Shown: positions 1 through 8,508, counted from the first letter of the stretch. The stretch: 64,000 nucleotides of DNA from Burkholderia pyrrocinia (GCF_022809715.1 NZ_CP094460.1:868001-932000); one strand, 5' to 3'. Numbers and translations are program-made. The notes: generated by a model not told the origin, from the sequence alone.

Positions 1-2165
1 GCGAGCAGTTCCGCGTGGCGCGGCTTCATCCCGCCGTTGCCGCACACGTACAGGTTCCAGCCCTTCTCGGTCGCGATGATGCCGACGTCCTTGCCCTGCG
101 CTTCCGCGCACTCGCGCGTGCAGCCCGACACGCCGAACTTGATCTTGTGCGGCGCGCGCAGGCCCTTGTAGCGATTCTCGAGGTCGATCGCGAGGCCGAC
201 CGAATCGTCGACGCCGTAGCGGCACCACGTCGAGCCGACGCACGACTTCACGGTGCGCAGCGCCTTGCCGTACGCATGCCCCGATTCGAAGCCGGCCGCG
301 ATCAGCTCTTCCCAGATCGACGGCAGCTGCTCGACGCGCGCACCGAACAGGTCGACGCGCTGGCCGCCGGTGATCTTCGTATAGAGCCCGTACTTCTGCG
401 CGACCTGGCCGACCGCGATCAGCCCTTCCGGCGTGACCTCGCCGCCCGGCATGCGCGGCACGACCGAGTACGTGCCGTCGCGCTGGATGTTCGCGAGGTA
501 GTAGTCGTTCGAATCCTGCAGCCCCGCATGTTCCTTCTTCAGCACGAACTCGTTGAAGCACGACGCGAGAATGCCCGCGACGGCCGGCTTGCACACGTCG
601 CAGCCGAGCCCGCGGCCGTGCTTCGCGAGCAGTTCGTCGAACGTCGTGATGCCTTCGACGCGGACCAGGTGGAACAGCTCCTGGCGCGAATGCGGGAAGT
701 GCTCGCACAGATGGTTGTTGACCGCGAGGCCCTGCTTCTTCATCTCGGCCTTCATGATCTGCGTGACGAGCGGCACGCAGCCGCCGCACGACGTGCCGGC
801 GCCCGTGCACGACTTCAGCGCGCCGAGGCTGGTCGCGCCGTCGGCGACCGCCGTGCAGATCTGCGACTTCGACACGTTGTTGCACGAGCAGATCTGGGCG
901 CCGTCCGGCAGCGCGTCGACGCCGATCGCCGGCTTCGCCGCGCCGTCCGACGACGGCAGGATCAGGAATTCGGGCGATTCGGGCAGCTCGATGCGGTTCA
1001 GCATCATCTGCAGCAGCGTGCCGTATTCGGCCGCGTCGCCGACCATCACCGCACCGTGCAGAAACTTGCCGCAGTCGGACACCACGAGCTTCTTGTAGAC
1101 CTGCCGGCGCTCGTCCGCGTACTGGTAGGTGCGGCTGCCGGCCGTCGTGCCGTGCGCGTCGCCGATGCTCGCGACGTCGACGCCCATCAGCTTCAGCTTC
1201 GTGCTCATGTCGGCGCCGGCGAACGCGGGTGCGTCGTTCGCGTCGCTGCCCAGCTGCTTCGCGACCACGCGCGCCATGTCGTAGCCGGGGGCAACGAGGC
1301 CGTACACCATGCCGTTCCACGCCGCGCATTCGCCGATCGCGTAGATGTCGGCGTCGCTGGTGCGGCATGCGTCGTCGATCGCGACGCCGCCGCGCGGGCC
1401 GATGTCGAGCCCGCATGCCCGCGCCAGCTCGTCGCGCGCGCGGATGCCGGCCGAAAACACGATCATGTCGGCATCGAGGTGCGTGCCGTCGGCGAACGCC
1501 ATCCGGTGCGTGCCTTCCTCGCCGTCGACGATCTCGAGCGTGTTCCTGCCCGTATGCACGGTCACGCCGAGCGCCTCGATCTTCGCGCGCAGCATCCGGC
1601 CGCCGCCGTCGTCGACCTGCACGGCCATCAGGCGCGGCGCAAATTCGACGACGTGCGTGTCGAGCCCCATGTCGCGCAGCGCCTTCGCGCATTCGAGGCC
1701 GAGCAGCCCGCCGCCGACCACGACGCCGCGCTTCGCGTGTGTGCCGCACGCCTGCATCGCTTCGAGATCCTCGATCGTCCGGTACACGAAGCAGCCCGCG
1801 CGATCATGCCCCGGCATCGGCGGCACGAACGGGCGCGAGCCCGTCGCGAGCACCAGCTTGTCGTACGCGAGCGTTTCGCCCGACGCGAGCGTGACCGTAT
1901 GCGCAGCGCGGTCGATCGATGCGACGCGCGCGTTCAGGCGCAGGTCGAATTGCGGATGACGCTCGAAGAAACCGGGTTCGACGAGCGACAGGTCGTCCGC
2001 CGACTTGCCCGCGAAGAATTCGGACAGGTGCACGCGATCGTAGGCCGGGCGCGGCTCCTCGCCGAGCACGGTGACCTGCAGCGCGCCCGTCGTGCCCGCT
2101 TCCGCCGCGACGCATTCGAGCAGCTTGTGGCCGACCATGCCGTGGCCGATGACGATGAGTTTCAT
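1..2165 (-). CDS. nirB: NAD(P)H nitrite reductase large subunit, 3' end beyond window
   Basis: Cytoplasmic assimilatory nitrite reductase, reducing nitrite to ammonium with NAD(P)H. The protein starts MKLIVIGHGMVGHKLLE (FAD-binding GxGxxG). A second nucleotide-binding motif, VVGGGLLGLECAKAL, lies near residue 150, followed by the bacterioferritin-like [2Fe-2S] region. The sirohaem/[4Fe-4S] ligands are visible near the window start as CVGSTWC and CTREC. About 721 codons are present; the family has roughly 815-860, so the C-terminus lies to the left, where nirD would be expected. It ends 21 bp from the upstream transporter gene on the same strand and is probably co-transcribed from the regulated leader at 3526-3677. 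The ATG at 2165 gives the canonical N-terminus. Confidence 0.95.
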   Translation of the reverse strand, partial: MKLIVIGHGMVGHKLLECVAAEAGTTGALQVTVLGEEPRPAYDRVHLSEFFAGKSADDLSLVEPGFFERHPQFDLRLNARVASIDRAAHTVTLASGETLAYDKLVLATGSRPFVPPMPGHDRAGCFVYRTIEDLEAMQACGTHAKRGVVVGGGLLGLECAKALRDMGLDTHVVEFAPRLMAVQVDDGGGRMLRAKIEALGVTVHTGRNTLEIVDGEEGTHRMAFADGTHLDADMIVFSAGIRARDELARACGLDIGPRGGVAIDDACRTSDADIYAIGECAAWNGMVYGLVAPGYDMARVVAKQLGSDANDAPAFAGADMSTKLKLMGVDVASIGDAHGTTAGSRTYQYADERRQVYKKLVVSDCGKFLHGAVMVGDAAEYGTLLQMMLNRIELPESPEFLILPSSDGAAKPAIGVDALPDGAQICSCNNVSKSQICTAVADGATSLGALKSCTGAGTSCGGCVPLVTQIMKAEMKKQGLAVNNHLCEHFPHSRQELFHLVRVEGITTFDELLAKHGRGLGCDVCKPAVAGILASCFNEFVLKKEHAGLQDSNDYYLANIQRDGTYSVVPRMPGGEVTPEGLIAVGQVAQKYGLYTKITGGQRVDLFGARVEQLPSIWEELIAAGFESGHAYGKALRTVKSCVGSTWCRYGVDDSVGLAIDLENRYKGLRAPHKIKFGVSGCTRECAEAQGKDVGIIATEKGWNLYVCGNGGMKPRHAELL

Positions 2166-2186
2166 GATGACGTTTCCTTCGGTCGA

Positions 2187-3512
2187 TCAGTTCGCGACGC
2201 TGCCCGCGGCCAGCGCGCGGTCGCGCAGCTCGGCCTCGCGTGCCTTGTGTTCTTCGCTGAAGCGCACGGCCATCGCGCACAGCGCGGTCGCGGTGACGGC
2301 CAGGCCCAGCAGGCTCAGCGTGTGCTGCACGTCGCCGACGCCCTTCAGCAGGAAGCTCGCGGCGACCGCGCCGACGTTGCCGCCCGCGCCGACGATCCCC
2401 GCGACGCCGCCGAGCGCCTTGCGGTCGATGAACGGCACCAGCGCGTAGGTCGCGCCGCAGGCCATGTGCGTGAACAGGCCGAAGGTCAGCATCGCGAAGA
2501 GCGCGATACCGACGCCTTGCGCATGCGAGAACCAGATCAGCCCGAGCCCTTCGCCGACGATCAGCGCGCACAGCAGCGTCGCGCGCACGTCGAGGCTGCG
2601 GCGCGCGGCGATCTTGTCGGACAGCCAGCCGCCGAGCGCGCGGGCGAACAGCGCGAGCAGCCCGAACATGCCGACCGCGAAACCCGCGTCCTTCAGCGAC
2701 AGGCTGAAGTGATCGACGTAGTACAGCGCGGCGATGTTGTGGATGAACACCTCGACGCCGAAGCACGCACCGTACGTGACGAACAGCATCCACACGCGAT
2801 AGTTGCCGCACGCGGCAGCGAAGCTCGCCCAGCCGCCCTTCTTGCCGCTGTCGATCGTCACGCCTTCCTTGCGCAGCGCGACGAAGTCGCCTTGCGGGCA
2901 ATCCTGCGTGAAGCGCCAGTACGCCCAGGCCATCACGAGCATCGCGACGCCCGGCACGACCAGCGCGATGCGCCACGACGAGCTTTCGCCGAAACCGAGC
3001 ATCAGGCCGGCGGCGACCAGCAGCGGCATCAGCGCCTGCGTCGCACCCGCGCCCGCATTGCCCCAGCCGGCCGTCGTCGCGTTCGCGGTGCCGACCACGT
3101 TCGGCGCGAACATCACCGACGTGTGGTACTGCGTGATCACGAAGCCCGCGCCGATCGCGCCGATGCCGAGCCGGCAGATCAGGAACGTCAGGTAGTCATG
3201 CGCGAACGGCACGGCGAACACGGGAATCGCGCCGAGCAGCAGCAGGCCGGCATAGATGCGGCGCGGGCCGAAGCGGTCGCACAGCGGGCCGACGAGCAGC
3301 CGCACGGCGATCGTCGCGGCCACCGCGGCGATGTTGATGTTGGCGACCTGCGCCGCCGTCAGATGAAATTCGCGTGCGATGAGCGGCATCAGCGGCGCGC
3401 ATGCGAACCACGCGAAGAAGCACACGAAAAACGCCATCCACGTCAGGTGGAACGCGCGCATCGGCGCGGTGCGGAGGCTGAAGAGATCGATACGGGTAGC
3501 TTTGTCGGTCAT
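2187..3512 (-). CDS. nasA: NarK/NasA-family nitrate/nitrite transporter
   Basis: Major facilitator of 441 aa with about 12 membrane segments, for nitrate uptake and/or nitrite export at the inner membrane. Both nitrate-signature regions are visible: a glycine-rich GWGNAGAGATQA in the first half and GIVGAGGNVGAVAAS in the second. The start MTDKATRIDLFSLRTAPMRAF is chosen because the reading frame runs further upstream only through the terminator hairpin of the leader. nirB follows 21 bp downstream. Expression should need sigma-54/NtrC transcription plus NasT read-through of the leader terminator that ends about 15 nt before the ATG. The symbol is assigned by context; narK is an equally used name. 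Confidence 0.93.
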   Translation of the reverse strand: MTDKATRIDLFSLRTAPMRAFHLTWMAFFVCFFAWFACAPLMPLIAREFHLTAAQVANINIAAVAATIAVRLLVGPLCDRFGPRRIYAGLLLLGAIPVFAVPFAHDYLTFLICRLGIGAIGAGFVITQYHTSVMFAPNVVGTANATTAGWGNAGAGATQALMPLLVAAGLMLGFGESSSWRIALVVPGVAMLVMAWAYWRFTQDCPQGDFVALRKEGVTIDSGKKGGWASFAAACGNYRVWMLFVTYGACFGVEVFIHNIAALYYVDHFSLSLKDAGFAVGMFGLLALFARALGGWLSDKIAARRSLDVRATLLCALIVGEGLGLIWFSHAQGVGIALFAMLTFGLFTHMACGATYALVPFIDRKALGGVAGIVGAGGNVGAVAASFLLKGVGDVQHTLSLLGLAVTATALCAMAVRFSEEHKAREAELRDRALAAGSVAN

Positions 3513-3525
3513 GTCATCCGCCAAA

Positions 3526-3650
3526 CGAAAAACGGCGTCCTGCGCACCCGGTCTCGTCGAGACCCGATGCGTAGGACGCCGTTGCCCATGAAGCCCGTTG
3601 CCGGGCGCGTATGTATTCGGTACTGCGGACGAATCGCCATTGACGCGTCC
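3526..3650 (-). promoter_or_regulatory. ANTAR (NasT) leader RNA with intrinsic terminator, upstream of nasA-nirB
   Basis: Read on the minus strand. Hairpin P1 (3650-3627) has arms GGACGCGTC and GATTCGTCC (one wobble, one mismatch) around the six-base loop AATGGC. Hairpin P2 (3587-3574) has arms GGGC and GUCC around the loop AACGGC. Both loops have A at position 1 and G at position 4, the known ANTAR recognition pattern. The bases AACGGCGTCCT, which form the P2 loop and 3' arm, are also the 5' arm of a perfect 11-bp stem with AGGACGCCGTT (3583-3573 with 3541-3531), followed by five U. This is an intrinsic terminator. P2 and the terminator are therefore mutually exclusive, as in ANTAR antitermination. 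An inner GGTCTC/GAGACC stem extends the terminator. Confidence 0.85.
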
Positions 3651-3660
3651 GAACCAGCCT

Positions 3661-3677
3661 ACGCAAACGCCGTGCCA
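3661..3677 (-). promoter_or_regulatory. sigma-54 (-24/-12) promoter for nasA-nirB
   Basis: On the minus strand TGGCACG, four bases, then TTTGC: a full match to the -24 box with GG and GC twelve bases apart. The implied transcription start (about 3651) falls at the first base before ANTAR hairpin P1, which supports both calls. Confidence 0.82.
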
Positions 3678-3778
3678 TGTCGGCCCGAATCGCGCCGGCA
3701 TCCCCGCTGCACAAGGCTCGCCGGCCAGCATGCGCCGCGCTCCGGCACGCGGCGCACGATACGCCGCGATGCAGCGAG

Positions 3779-3793
3779 GCACAGATGTGGTGC
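3779..3793. promoter_or_regulatory. NtrC-type enhancer site 1
   Basis: GCAC, seven bases, GTGC: the core of the NtrC consensus (TGCACC-N5-GGTGCA). It lies between the two divergent sigma-54 promoters and 21 bp centre-to-centre from a second site, two helical turns, as is typical for paired NtrC enhancers. Confidence 0.68.
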
Positions 3794-3799
3794 GCTGCA

Positions 3800-3814
3800 G
3801 CACTGTCGCCGTGC
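3800..3814. promoter_or_regulatory. NtrC-type enhancer site 2
   Basis: A second GCAC-N7-GTGC core, in phase with the first. The pair is about 145 bp from the leftward and 180 bp from the rightward predicted start, normal enhancer distances for both. Confidence 0.68.
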
Positions 3815-3949
3815 GACATTGCGGTGCGCGCTGACGGGGCACGATGCACGCCGACGCGGCATTGCATCTGCCTGCGCGCCGCTGCCGCGCGCACGCGCGC
3901 GGCCGTCACACGGCCGTCGCGCCGCGCTCCCGCCGCGCATCGCGCCGGT

Positions 3950-3965
3950 TGGCCCGGATATTGCT
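3950..3965 (+). promoter_or_regulatory. sigma-54 promoter for cobA(-nasTS)
   Basis: TGGCCCG, GATA, TTGCT: one mismatch in the -24 box, with GG and GC twelve bases apart. The predicted start near 3976 lies a few bases before the first ANTAR-type hairpin of the cobA leader, mirroring the leftward promoter. Confidence 0.75.
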
Positions 3966-3980
3966 GAACTCCATGCATCA

Positions 3981-4098
3981 CACCGGCAACGGCGCCGGTG
4001 GGCAGTTCCCGCAAAACCATGCCCGTCATTCACGGCGGGCCCGTCAGGACAACGGCGTCCCTCCCGTGCGCGGCACGGCCGGATGCCGGACTGTTTCT
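3981..4098 (+). promoter_or_regulatory. second ANTAR (NasT) leader RNA, upstream of cobA
   Basis: P1 (3981-4000) is a perfect 7-bp stem, CACCGGC with GCCGGTG, around the loop AACGGC. P2 (4047-4060) is GGAC with GTCC around the same loop AACGGC. Both loops have A1 and G4, and the linker is 46 nt (39 nt in the leftward leader). The terminator is less clear: GTCC of P2 can instead pair with GGAC at 4088-4091, enclosing small GC hairpins and followed by TGTTTCT. The hairpin pair is well supported; the terminator is an inference. Confidence 0.65.
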
Positions 4099-4166
4099 AC
4101 CGCCCGCCGCCGCCCCGCAGAAAACGCGCTATCGACGGCCGCACGCACGCGGCACAGGAACACGAC

Positions 4167-4928
4167 ATGACGACAGGCAAAGTCACCTTGCTGGGCGCCG
4201 GCCCCGGCGACCTCGATCTCCTCACGCTGAAGGCCGTGAAAGCACTGGCCGCCGCCGACGTGCTGCTGCTCGACGATCTCGTCGCGCCCGGCATCGCCGA
4301 ACTCGCCCCACAGGCGCGCGTGATCCGCGTCGGCAAGCGCGGCGGCTGCCGCTCCACGCCGCAGGCATTCATCGAGCGGCTGATGCGCCGCTACGCGCTG
4401 CGCGGCGCGCACGTGGTGCGCGTGAAGGGCGGCGACGCGCTGCTGTTCGGGCGCGCCGGCGAAGAACTCGCGACGCTGCGCGCCGCCGCGATTCCGGTCG
4501 AGATCGTCAACGGCATCTCGTCGGGATTCGCGGTCGCCGCGAGCCTCGGCATCTCGCTCACGCACCGCGAGCACTGCCAGGGCGTCACCTTCGTCACCGC
4601 GCACCGCCAGGACCACGGCGAACCCGACTGGTCGCGACTCGCGGCGGCCGGCACCACGCTCGCGATCTACATGGGGATGAGCCGCGTCGACAGCATTGCG
4701 GCGGGGCTGCTCGCCGCGCTGCCGGCATCGACGCCGGCCGCGGCCGTGCAATGGGCCGGCACGCCCGACGAGCGCCGCTGGACCGGCACGCTCGGCACTC
4801 TCGCGCGCGGCATCGACGAAGCGCGGCTCGGCAGTCCGGCCGTGATCCTCGTCGGCGGCGCGATCGGCGAGGCGGCCGTGCGGCATGAGGATGCCGCACG
4901 CGACGCGGCGCTGGTCCGGGCCGCGTAG
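4167..4928 (+). CDS. cobA: uroporphyrinogen-III C-methyltransferase
   Basis: SUMT, which makes precorrin-2 from uroporphyrinogen III with S-adenosylmethionine, the committed step to sirohaem. NirB (this window) and assimilatory sulfite reductases need sirohaem. The 253-aa protein has the family motifs in order: LLGAGPGDLDLLTLKA at the N-terminus, VRVKGGDALLFGRAGEE near residue 90, GISSGFAVAASLGISLTHRE near 120 and IYMGMS near 168. The ATG at 4167 is the first codon giving the canonical N-terminus; the frame is open further upstream only by chance. The gene has its own sigma-54 promoter and ANTAR leader, so cofactor supply looks coupled to nitrate reductase production. It is followed by nasT after 165 bp. 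Confidence 0.94.
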   Translation: MTTGKVTLLGAGPGDLDLLTLKAVKALAAADVLLLDDLVAPGIAELAPQARVIRVGKRGGCRSTPQAFIERLMRRYALRGAHVVRVKGGDALLFGRAGEELATLRAAAIPVEIVNGISSGFAVAASLGISLTHREHCQGVTFVTAHRQDHGEPDWSRLAAAGTTLAIYMGMSRVDSIAAGLLAALPASTPAAAVQWAGTPDERRWTGTLGTLARGIDEARLGSPAVILVGGAIGEAAVRHEDAARDAALVRAA

Positions 4929-5093
4929 CATGCGCTGCATCACGCGGCGCCGGCCGCCCGCCTCTTCCGAATCCATTGGCCGCGTTCGCGCCGGCCGCCG
5001 GTCGCGCACGCGCGGTATCGGAACCGCGTCACGACTCGGCCGTCACATGCCGTTCGCGCGCCGCGCCGACCTTCTGCCGCTGCCGCTCGCCTC

Positions 5094-5690
5094 ATGAGTT
5101 CGTCCGCCCTGCCCACCCGCCTGCGCGTGCTGCTCGTCACCGACACCGACAAGCCGATCGGCGAACTCGGCGACGCGCTCGCGCGCCTCGGCTACGAGAT
5201 GCTGAACGACGTCGCGACGCCCGCGCGCCTGCCGGCGGCCGTCGAGGAACAGCGCCCCGACGTCGTGATCATCGATACCGATTCGCCGTCGCGCGACACG
5301 CTCGAGCAGCTCGCGGTGATGAACGCGACCGCGCCGCGCCCCGTGCTGATGTTCAGCCACGACGGCGACCAGGCGCTGATCCGCGCGGCGGTCGGCGCCG
5401 GCGTCAGCGCGTATCTCGTCGAAGGATTGTCGGCCGAGCGCCTCGCGCCGATTCTCGAAGTCGCGCTCGCGCGCTTCTCGCACGACGATGCGCTGCGCCG
5501 CCGGCTCGCCGACGTCGAGCGCGAACTCGCGGAGCGCAAGCTGATCGACCGCGCGAAACGCGTGCTGATGGACCAGCGCAGGCTGTCCGAGCACGATGCG
5601 TATGCAGCGCTGCGCAAGCGCGCGATGGATCAGGGCCTGCGCATCGTCGACATCGCGCGGCAGTTGCTCGATGCGTCACCCCAGCCATGA
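5094..5690 (+). CDS. nasT: ANTAR-domain response regulator/antiterminator NasT
   Basis: 198-aa cytoplasmic RNA-binding antiterminator. Residues 1-130 form a receiver-like domain (LRVLLVTDTDKPIGEL, DVVIIDTDSPSRDTLEQL). The last 55 residues, after the coiled coil DVERELAERKLIDRAK, are the ANTAR module with VLMDQRRLSEHDAYAALRKR. In NasST systems, NasS holds NasT until nitrate or nitrite binds, and freed NasT then binds paired hexaloop hairpins in target leaders. Two such leaders lie 1-1.5 kb away on either side of 3800. The stop overlaps the nasS start (ATGA), so the two are translationally coupled. Confidence 0.92.
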   Translation: MSSSALPTRLRVLLVTDTDKPIGELGDALARLGYEMLNDVATPARLPAAVEEQRPDVVIIDTDSPSRDTLEQLAVMNATAPRPVLMFSHDGDQALIRAAVGAGVSAYLVEGLSAERLAPILEVALARFSHDDALRRRLADVERELAERKLIDRAKRVLMDQRRLSEHDAYAALRKRAMDQGLRIVDIARQLLDASPQP

Positions 5691-6748
5691 CCGCCATGAA
5701 TACTTCGCCTCCCGCCGCGCCGGAACGCGCGCATCTTCGCCTCGGGTTCGTCGCGCTCAGCGACGCGGCCCCGCTGATCGTCGCGCAGCGCCTGAACCTC
5801 GGTGCACCGCACGGCCTGACGCTCGAACTGAACCGCCAGCCGTCGTGGGCCGCCGTGCGCGACAAGCTGCTGAGCGGCGAGCTCGACGCCGCGCACGCGC
5901 TGTACGGGCTCGTCTGCGGGCTGCAGCTCGGCATCGGCGGCCCGCAGGCGGACATGGCCGCGCTGATGGTGCTGAACCGCAACGGCCAGGCCATCTCGTT
6001 CTCGCGTGGCCTCGCCGACGCGTACCGCGAGAGCGGCAGCGTGCGCGACGCACTCGCGACGCTCGGCCGCAAGCCGCTGCTCGCGCAGACCTTCCCGACC
6101 GGCACGCACGCGATGTGGCTGAACCACTGGCTCGCATCGCACGGCGTCGATCCGCTGCGCGACGTGCGCAGCGTCGTGATCCCGCCGCCCGAGATGGTCG
6201 CCGCGCTCGCGGGCGGCGAGCTCGACGGCTTCTGCGCGGGCGAGCCGTGGCATGCGGTCGCCGAAGCGTGCCAGGCCGGCCGCACCGTCGCCGTCACGAG
6301 CGAGATCTGGCCCGAACATCCGGAGAAGGTGCTCGCGGCCCGCCGCGACTTCGTCTCGCTGTATCCGGCCACCGCACGCGCGCTGATCCGCACGCTCGTC
6401 GATGCCTGCGCGTGGCTCGACAGCGCCGCGCACCGCCGCGAGGCGGCCGACTGGCTCGCGTCGCCCGACGCGATCGGCGTGCCGGCGCGGCTGATCGCGC
6501 CGCGCCTGCTCGGCGACTACGGCGCGGGGCCGTTCGCGGAGCCGCCGCTACCGATCCGCTTCCACGACGGCGGCGCCGTGAACCGGCCCGATCCGCTCGA
6601 CGGCCGGTGGTTCCTGGCCCAATACCGGCGCTGGGGCATGCTCGACGGTTCGCACGACGACGCGGGGATCGCCGCGGCGATCGCGCAGACCGCGTTGTAT
6701 GATGCTGCGGTCGCCGAACGCGGCGCAGCGGGCCCGTCGCAAGCGTGA
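5687..6748 (+). CDS. nasS: nitrate/nitrite-sensing protein NasS
   Basis: 353 aa related to the substrate-binding proteins of nitrate ABC transporters (NrtA/NasF) but without a signal peptide: it begins MTAMNTSPPAAPERAHLRLGF, so it should act in the cytoplasm. Motifs seen include LRLGFVALSDAAPLIVAQ, DAAHALYGLVCGLQLGIGG, TFPTGTHAMWLNHWL and ELDGFCAGEPWHAVA. It is the ligand-sensing inhibitor of NasT. The ATG overlaps the nasT stop by four bases; an in-frame ATG at 5696 is an alternative. No transporter permease genes are nearby, which fits a sensor rather than a transport role. Confidence 0.91.
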   Translation: MTAMNTSPPAAPERAHLRLGFVALSDAAPLIVAQRLNLGAPHGLTLELNRQPSWAAVRDKLLSGELDAAHALYGLVCGLQLGIGGPQADMAALMVLNRNGQAISFSRGLADAYRESGSVRDALATLGRKPLLAQTFPTGTHAMWLNHWLASHGVDPLRDVRSVVIPPPEMVAALAGGELDGFCAGEPWHAVAEACQAGRTVAVTSEIWPEHPEKVLAARRDFVSLYPATARALIRTLVDACAWLDSAAHRREAADWLASPDAIGVPARLIAPRLLGDYGAGPFAEPPLPIRFHDGGAVNRPDPLDGRWFLAQYRRWGMLDGSHDDAGIAAAIAQTALYDAAVAERGAAGPSQA

Positions 6749-6874
6749 TGCGCGCCGCGTGACGCAGTTGGCGCGCGCTCAGGAGCCGCGCCAAGCCGAT
6801 CCGGGCCACCCGGCGGCTTCCGGCATGCGTCGCACGGACGCACCGCATTGCCACTCCGTCCCCGATCCGAACCG

Positions 6875-7474
6875 ATGCCGAAACGAACACGCGCGCCGCT
6901 CGACGTGCTGCTCACCGAAATCCGCGCGTGCCGCGCATGCGAAGCCGAGTTGCCGCTCGGCCCACGCCCGGTCGTGCGCGCGCATCGCGACGCGCGGATC
7001 CTGATCGTCGGGCAGGCGCCGGGTGCGCGCGTCCATGCAAGCGGCATCCCGTGGGACGACGCGAGCGGCAAGCGGCTGCGCGGCTGGCTCGACGTCGATG
7101 CCGATACCTTCTACGACGAGACGCGCTTCGCGATCGTGCCGATGGGTTTCTGCTACCCGGGCCGCGGCGCGAGCGGCGACAACCCGCCGCGCCCCGAATG
7201 CGCGCAACTGTGGATCGACCGGCTGGTTGCCGAGTTGCCTTCGGTCCGGCTGACGCTGCTGATCGGCCAGTACGCGCAGCGGCATTTCCTGCGCGACACG
7301 CGCAAGGCGACGCTGACCGACACCGTGCACGCATGGCGCGACTACGGCCCCGGCGTGCTGCCGCTGCCGCATCCGTCGCCGCGCAACCAGGCGTGGTTCA
7401 AGCACCATCCGTGGTTCGACGCCGACGTCGTGCCCGAGCTGCGCCGCCGGGTCGCGCCGCTGGTTGCGGGTTGA
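6875..7474 (+). CDS. uracil-DNA glycosylase family protein
   Basis: 199 aa of the UDG superfamily (YqfB/UdgX-like small group). The N-terminal CRACEAELPLGPRPVVR resembles the family-4 cysteine region, but only one CxxC (CRAC) is obvious and the full four-Cys iron-sulfur set is not evident. The uracil-pocket region is ILIVGQAPGARVHASGIPWDDASG, and the C-terminal catalytic region is PLPHPSPRNQAWFKHHPWF. The exact lesion specificity cannot be assigned. The ATG at 6875 was chosen over an upstream TTG at 6848. It stands alone on the + strand after nasS, with a 126-bp gap. Confidence 0.82.
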   Translation: MPKRTRAPLDVLLTEIRACRACEAELPLGPRPVVRAHRDARILIVGQAPGARVHASGIPWDDASGKRLRGWLDVDADTFYDETRFAIVPMGFCYPGRGASGDNPPRPECAQLWIDRLVAELPSVRLTLLIGQYAQRHFLRDTRKATLTDTVHAWRDYGPGVLPLPHPSPRNQAWFKHHPWFDADVVPELRRRVAPLVAG

Positions 7475-7566
7475 TCGCGCGGCCCGGCCCATCCCCGCCT
7501 ATCCCCGCCGCGCCCGGTTCGCTGTACCATCGCGGCTCAACCGCGTCACGAACCGCAGAATCCTTC

Positions 7567-8508
7567 ATGCCATCCACCGCCCCGCCGCGCCTGTACGGGA
7601 TGCCCGAACGCAGCGACCGGCTCGATTTCTACATCCGCGACCAGGCGTCGCGCCAGGCGATCACCGAGCCGCACCGGCACGCGTATTTCCAGATCCAGTT
7701 CAACCTCGGCGGCGACACCGAGCAGCGGATCGGCGGCGTCACGCGGCCGTTTCCGCGCGGCGCGCTCGCGTTCGTGCTGCCGCACCGCGAGCACCTGATC
7801 CCGCATCCGGAAGGCGCGCACTTCATCGTGATCAACTTCAGCCAGGCGTTCCTGCGCGCCGATCTCGACGTCGATCCGCTCGATCTCGAGGACGTGCCCG
7901 CGCACCGTTTTCCCGAGCTGACGCCGTTCCGCTTCCAGGAGCATCTCGATTTCATCCTGACCGGCGACACGTACGACGAAGCACGCCGCCTCGCGCTGTG
8001 CATGCTCGATACCGATCGCGTGCGCACCTTCGGCTCGACCACGCTGCTGCGCGGCTACCTGCTGCAGCTGATCGGGCTCGTCTGCACGCAGTACGCGGGC
8101 GCGCTCGACAAGCTCGCGCAGCGCGGCGCCCAGCGCGCGGGCCGGCGCGACGCGCTCGCGCGCGTGCTGCGGCACGTGCGTGCGAACCTGACCCGCGAGG
8201 ACCTGACGCTCGCCGCGACCGCCGAGGCCGCGTTCCTGTCGCCGAACTACCTCGCGCACCTGGTCCGCAAGGAAACCGGCAGCACGTTCACCGATCTCGT
8301 GACCGAGCGCCGGATCGCGCTCGCGCAATCGCTGCTGGCCCACACGAGCCGGCGCATCGCGGACATCGCGCGCTCGGTCGGCTTTCGCGACGAAGGATAT
8401 TTCGCGCGGCGCTTCCGCGCGCGGGTCGGCGTGTCACCGAAGGCGTACCGCGACGCGAACGCCGCGTTGCCGAACGGCGACGACGCACCGGCATCCGCCG
8501 ACGCGTAG
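7567..8508 (+). CDS. AraC-family transcriptional regulator
   Basis: 313 aa. Residues about 20-110 form a cupin-like ligand-binding region (TEPHRHAYFQIQFNLGGDT, HREHLIPHPEGAHFIVINF). The last 110 residues hold the double helix-turn-helix: LTLAATAEAAFLSPNYLAHLVRKETG and RRIADIARSVGFRDEGYFARRFRARVGVSPKAYR, the AraC signature. It is followed on the same strand by a fumarylacetoacetate hydrolase-family gene that it may control; a strong hairpin at 8574-8606 lies between them. Confidence 0.93.
   Translation: MPSTAPPRLYGMPERSDRLDFYIRDQASRQAITEPHRHAYFQIQFNLGGDTEQRIGGVTRPFPRGALAFVLPHREHLIPHPEGAHFIVINFSQAFLRADLDVDPLDLEDVPAHRFPELTPFRFQEHLDFILTGDTYDEARRLALCMLDTDRVRTFGSTTLLRGYLLQLIGLVCTQYAGALDKLAQRGAQRAGRRDALARVLRHVRANLTREDLTLAATAEAAFLSPNYLAHLVRKETGSTFTDLVTERRIALAQSLLAHTSRRIADIARSVGFRDEGYFARRFRARVGVSPKAYRDANAALPNGDDAPASADA

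Noticed and set aside
15..4928. 1637-aa open frame on the + strand
   Set aside because: Its first 4150 bases are antisense to nirB and the transporter, with Arg/Ala/Asp-rich shadow translation. Only the last 253 codons (cobA) are real.
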